Of a DNA stretch of 5,519 bases, positions 5,207-5,519 are shown piece after piece. Source of the stretch: F23-D06 sp045600905 (lineage in GTDB: Bacteria > Bacteroidota > Bacteroidia > Bacteroidales > WCHB1-69); contig JAZRYT010000022.1 of the NCBI GenBank assembly GCA_045600905.1, forward strand, positions 1-5,519. The letters are read 5' to 3'. Position 1 is the stretch's first letter, and each line of letters opens with the position of its first letter. The translations under genes and the position numbers were made by a program. The notes below the pieces were generated by a model. The model made no database searches. It was not told where the DNA came from and saw only the letters and a program-made list of their open reading frames with translations.

Positions 5207-5339
5207 AATTTGTTTCAGATTTGCCTGGATTTGCTTCCATATAAGAACTCCCGTCTGCCCACCCGCACGCAAGTAGATGGGTTCCAATCGCTGCCGCGGT
5301 CCCATATCGCATAGCAATAGGTGAGAAGGTCCTTTTTTT

Positions 5340-5376
5340 GAATGAAAATTTGAAGCGATACTCCAAAATTTCATTC
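5340..5376. repeat. Imperfect AT-rich inverted repeat next to the transposase stop
   Basis: GAATGAAAATTTG (5340-5352) pairs with CAAAATTTCATTC (5364-5376) at 12 of 13 positions around an 11-nt loop. It sits 11 bp beyond the transposase stop codon. It could be a weak terminator for the transposase or part of the element end; there is no T-run after it in the minus-strand direction, where A residues follow. Confidence 0.5.
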
Positions 5377-5386
5377 TTTAAAATGA

Positions 5387-5519
5387 TTATCCGCAAGTAA
5401 GTGACGAGTTGTACGTGCGGTGCTCGAAGTTCGGTTTGTAGCTTATTGACGCAACAACCAGTCTGTCGAAGGTCTTATCGCCGAAGTACATCCTATTGAA
5501 CTTATAGCAGAATTCGTCC
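5387..5519 (-). mobile_element. IS1595/ISXO2-like transposase, C-terminal end only
   Basis: The minus strand is open from the right edge (first full codon 5516-5518) to TAA at 5387-5389 and encodes 43 residues. They begin DEFCYKFNRMYFGDKTFDRL, which matches the conserved tail of IS1595/ISXO2-like transposases (pattern YLxEFxxRxNxR, then a LFDRL-type helix), and continue to SYKPNFEHRTYN. In this family the tail lies after the third catalytic residue, so the nuclease core is outside the window. The reading frame is clean to its stop. The far inverted repeat, target duplication and intactness of the element cannot be judged. The near inverted repeat was not identified. The gene points toward the PLP enzyme gene. 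Confidence 0.72.

Larger units (their letters stand above)
5065..5386. other. Gene-poor region with hairpins beside the IS element
   Basis: No ORF here resembles a known family. The stretch has three parts: an AT-rich lead containing a promoter word (5080-5112), a GC-rich C-heavy part (about 5111-5310) with two short perfect hairpins, and an AT-rich part with an imperfect hairpin (5340-5376). Base composition of the middle part differs sharply from the adjoining intergenic DNA. It may be a structured transcript, a decayed mobile-element end, or an unrecognised intergenic repeat. Confidence 0.6.

Noticed and set aside
5279..5296. GGTTCCAATC resembling a tRNA T-loop
   Set aside because: The T-loop needs a purine after GTTC, here it is C, and no matching acceptor, D or anticodon arms are found on either strand.
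5163..5396. A 77-codon minus-strand ORF from inside the transposase tail across the hairpin region
   Set aside because: It overlaps the transposase end in another frame, crosses the AT-rich hairpin and a GC-rich hairpin, and shows no recognisable domain or start signal. It is probably chance, although a remnant cannot be excluded.

Overview
The window looks like a chromosomal stretch from a member of the Bacteroidota, most likely a Bacteroidales-type organism. Three things point there: the sequence style of S6 (a motif reading VNQYETVFI just before the first in-frame ATG), the 2TM-domain protein between pyrH and frr, and Bacteroidota-type promoter words (TAnnTTTG) with A/T-rich start regions that mostly lack a Shine-Dalgarno sequence. 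Species cannot be fixed from the sequence alone.

Layout, left to right. (1) Positions 1-1204 hold the end of a ribosomal-protein operon, rpsF (5' end cut by the window edge), rpsR and rplI, closed by a strong intrinsic terminator. (2) A promoter word at 1265-1272 starts a second unit almost at the pyrH start codon: pyrH (UMP kinase), a small two-helix membrane protein, frr (ribosome recycling factor) and gcvH (glycine cleavage H protein), closed by a second terminator at 3422-3461. (3) Just 23 nt after that T-tract starts a 94-residue lysine-rich protein built almost wholly of six 13-residue repeats, followed by a PLP-dependent trans-sulfuration enzyme of the cystathionine gamma-synthase / methionine gamma-lyase superfamily; a third terminator lies at 5027-5064. 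(4) From 5065 to 5386 there is no convincing gene. This stretch has a near-perfect Bacteroidota promoter word, then a GC-rich, hairpin-rich section, then an AT-rich imperfect hairpin. (5) The right edge holds the last 43 residues of an IS1595/ISXO2-like transposase on the minus strand, so an insertion sequence bounds the locus there.

Together, regions 1-3 are mainly growth and translation housekeeping (S6, S18, L9, pyrimidine nucleotides, ribosome recycling) followed by one-carbon and sulfur amino acid metabolism. Alanine codon choice splits the genes into two classes: rplI, gcvH and the PLP enzyme favour GCT, whereas pyrH and the repeat protein favour GCC, which suggests the PLP enzyme and GcvH are highly expressed. 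I saw no defence system, CRISPR array, tRNA or rRNA. The least explained items are the 13-residue repeat protein, the altered active-site motifs of the PLP enzyme, and the structured region beside the IS element.
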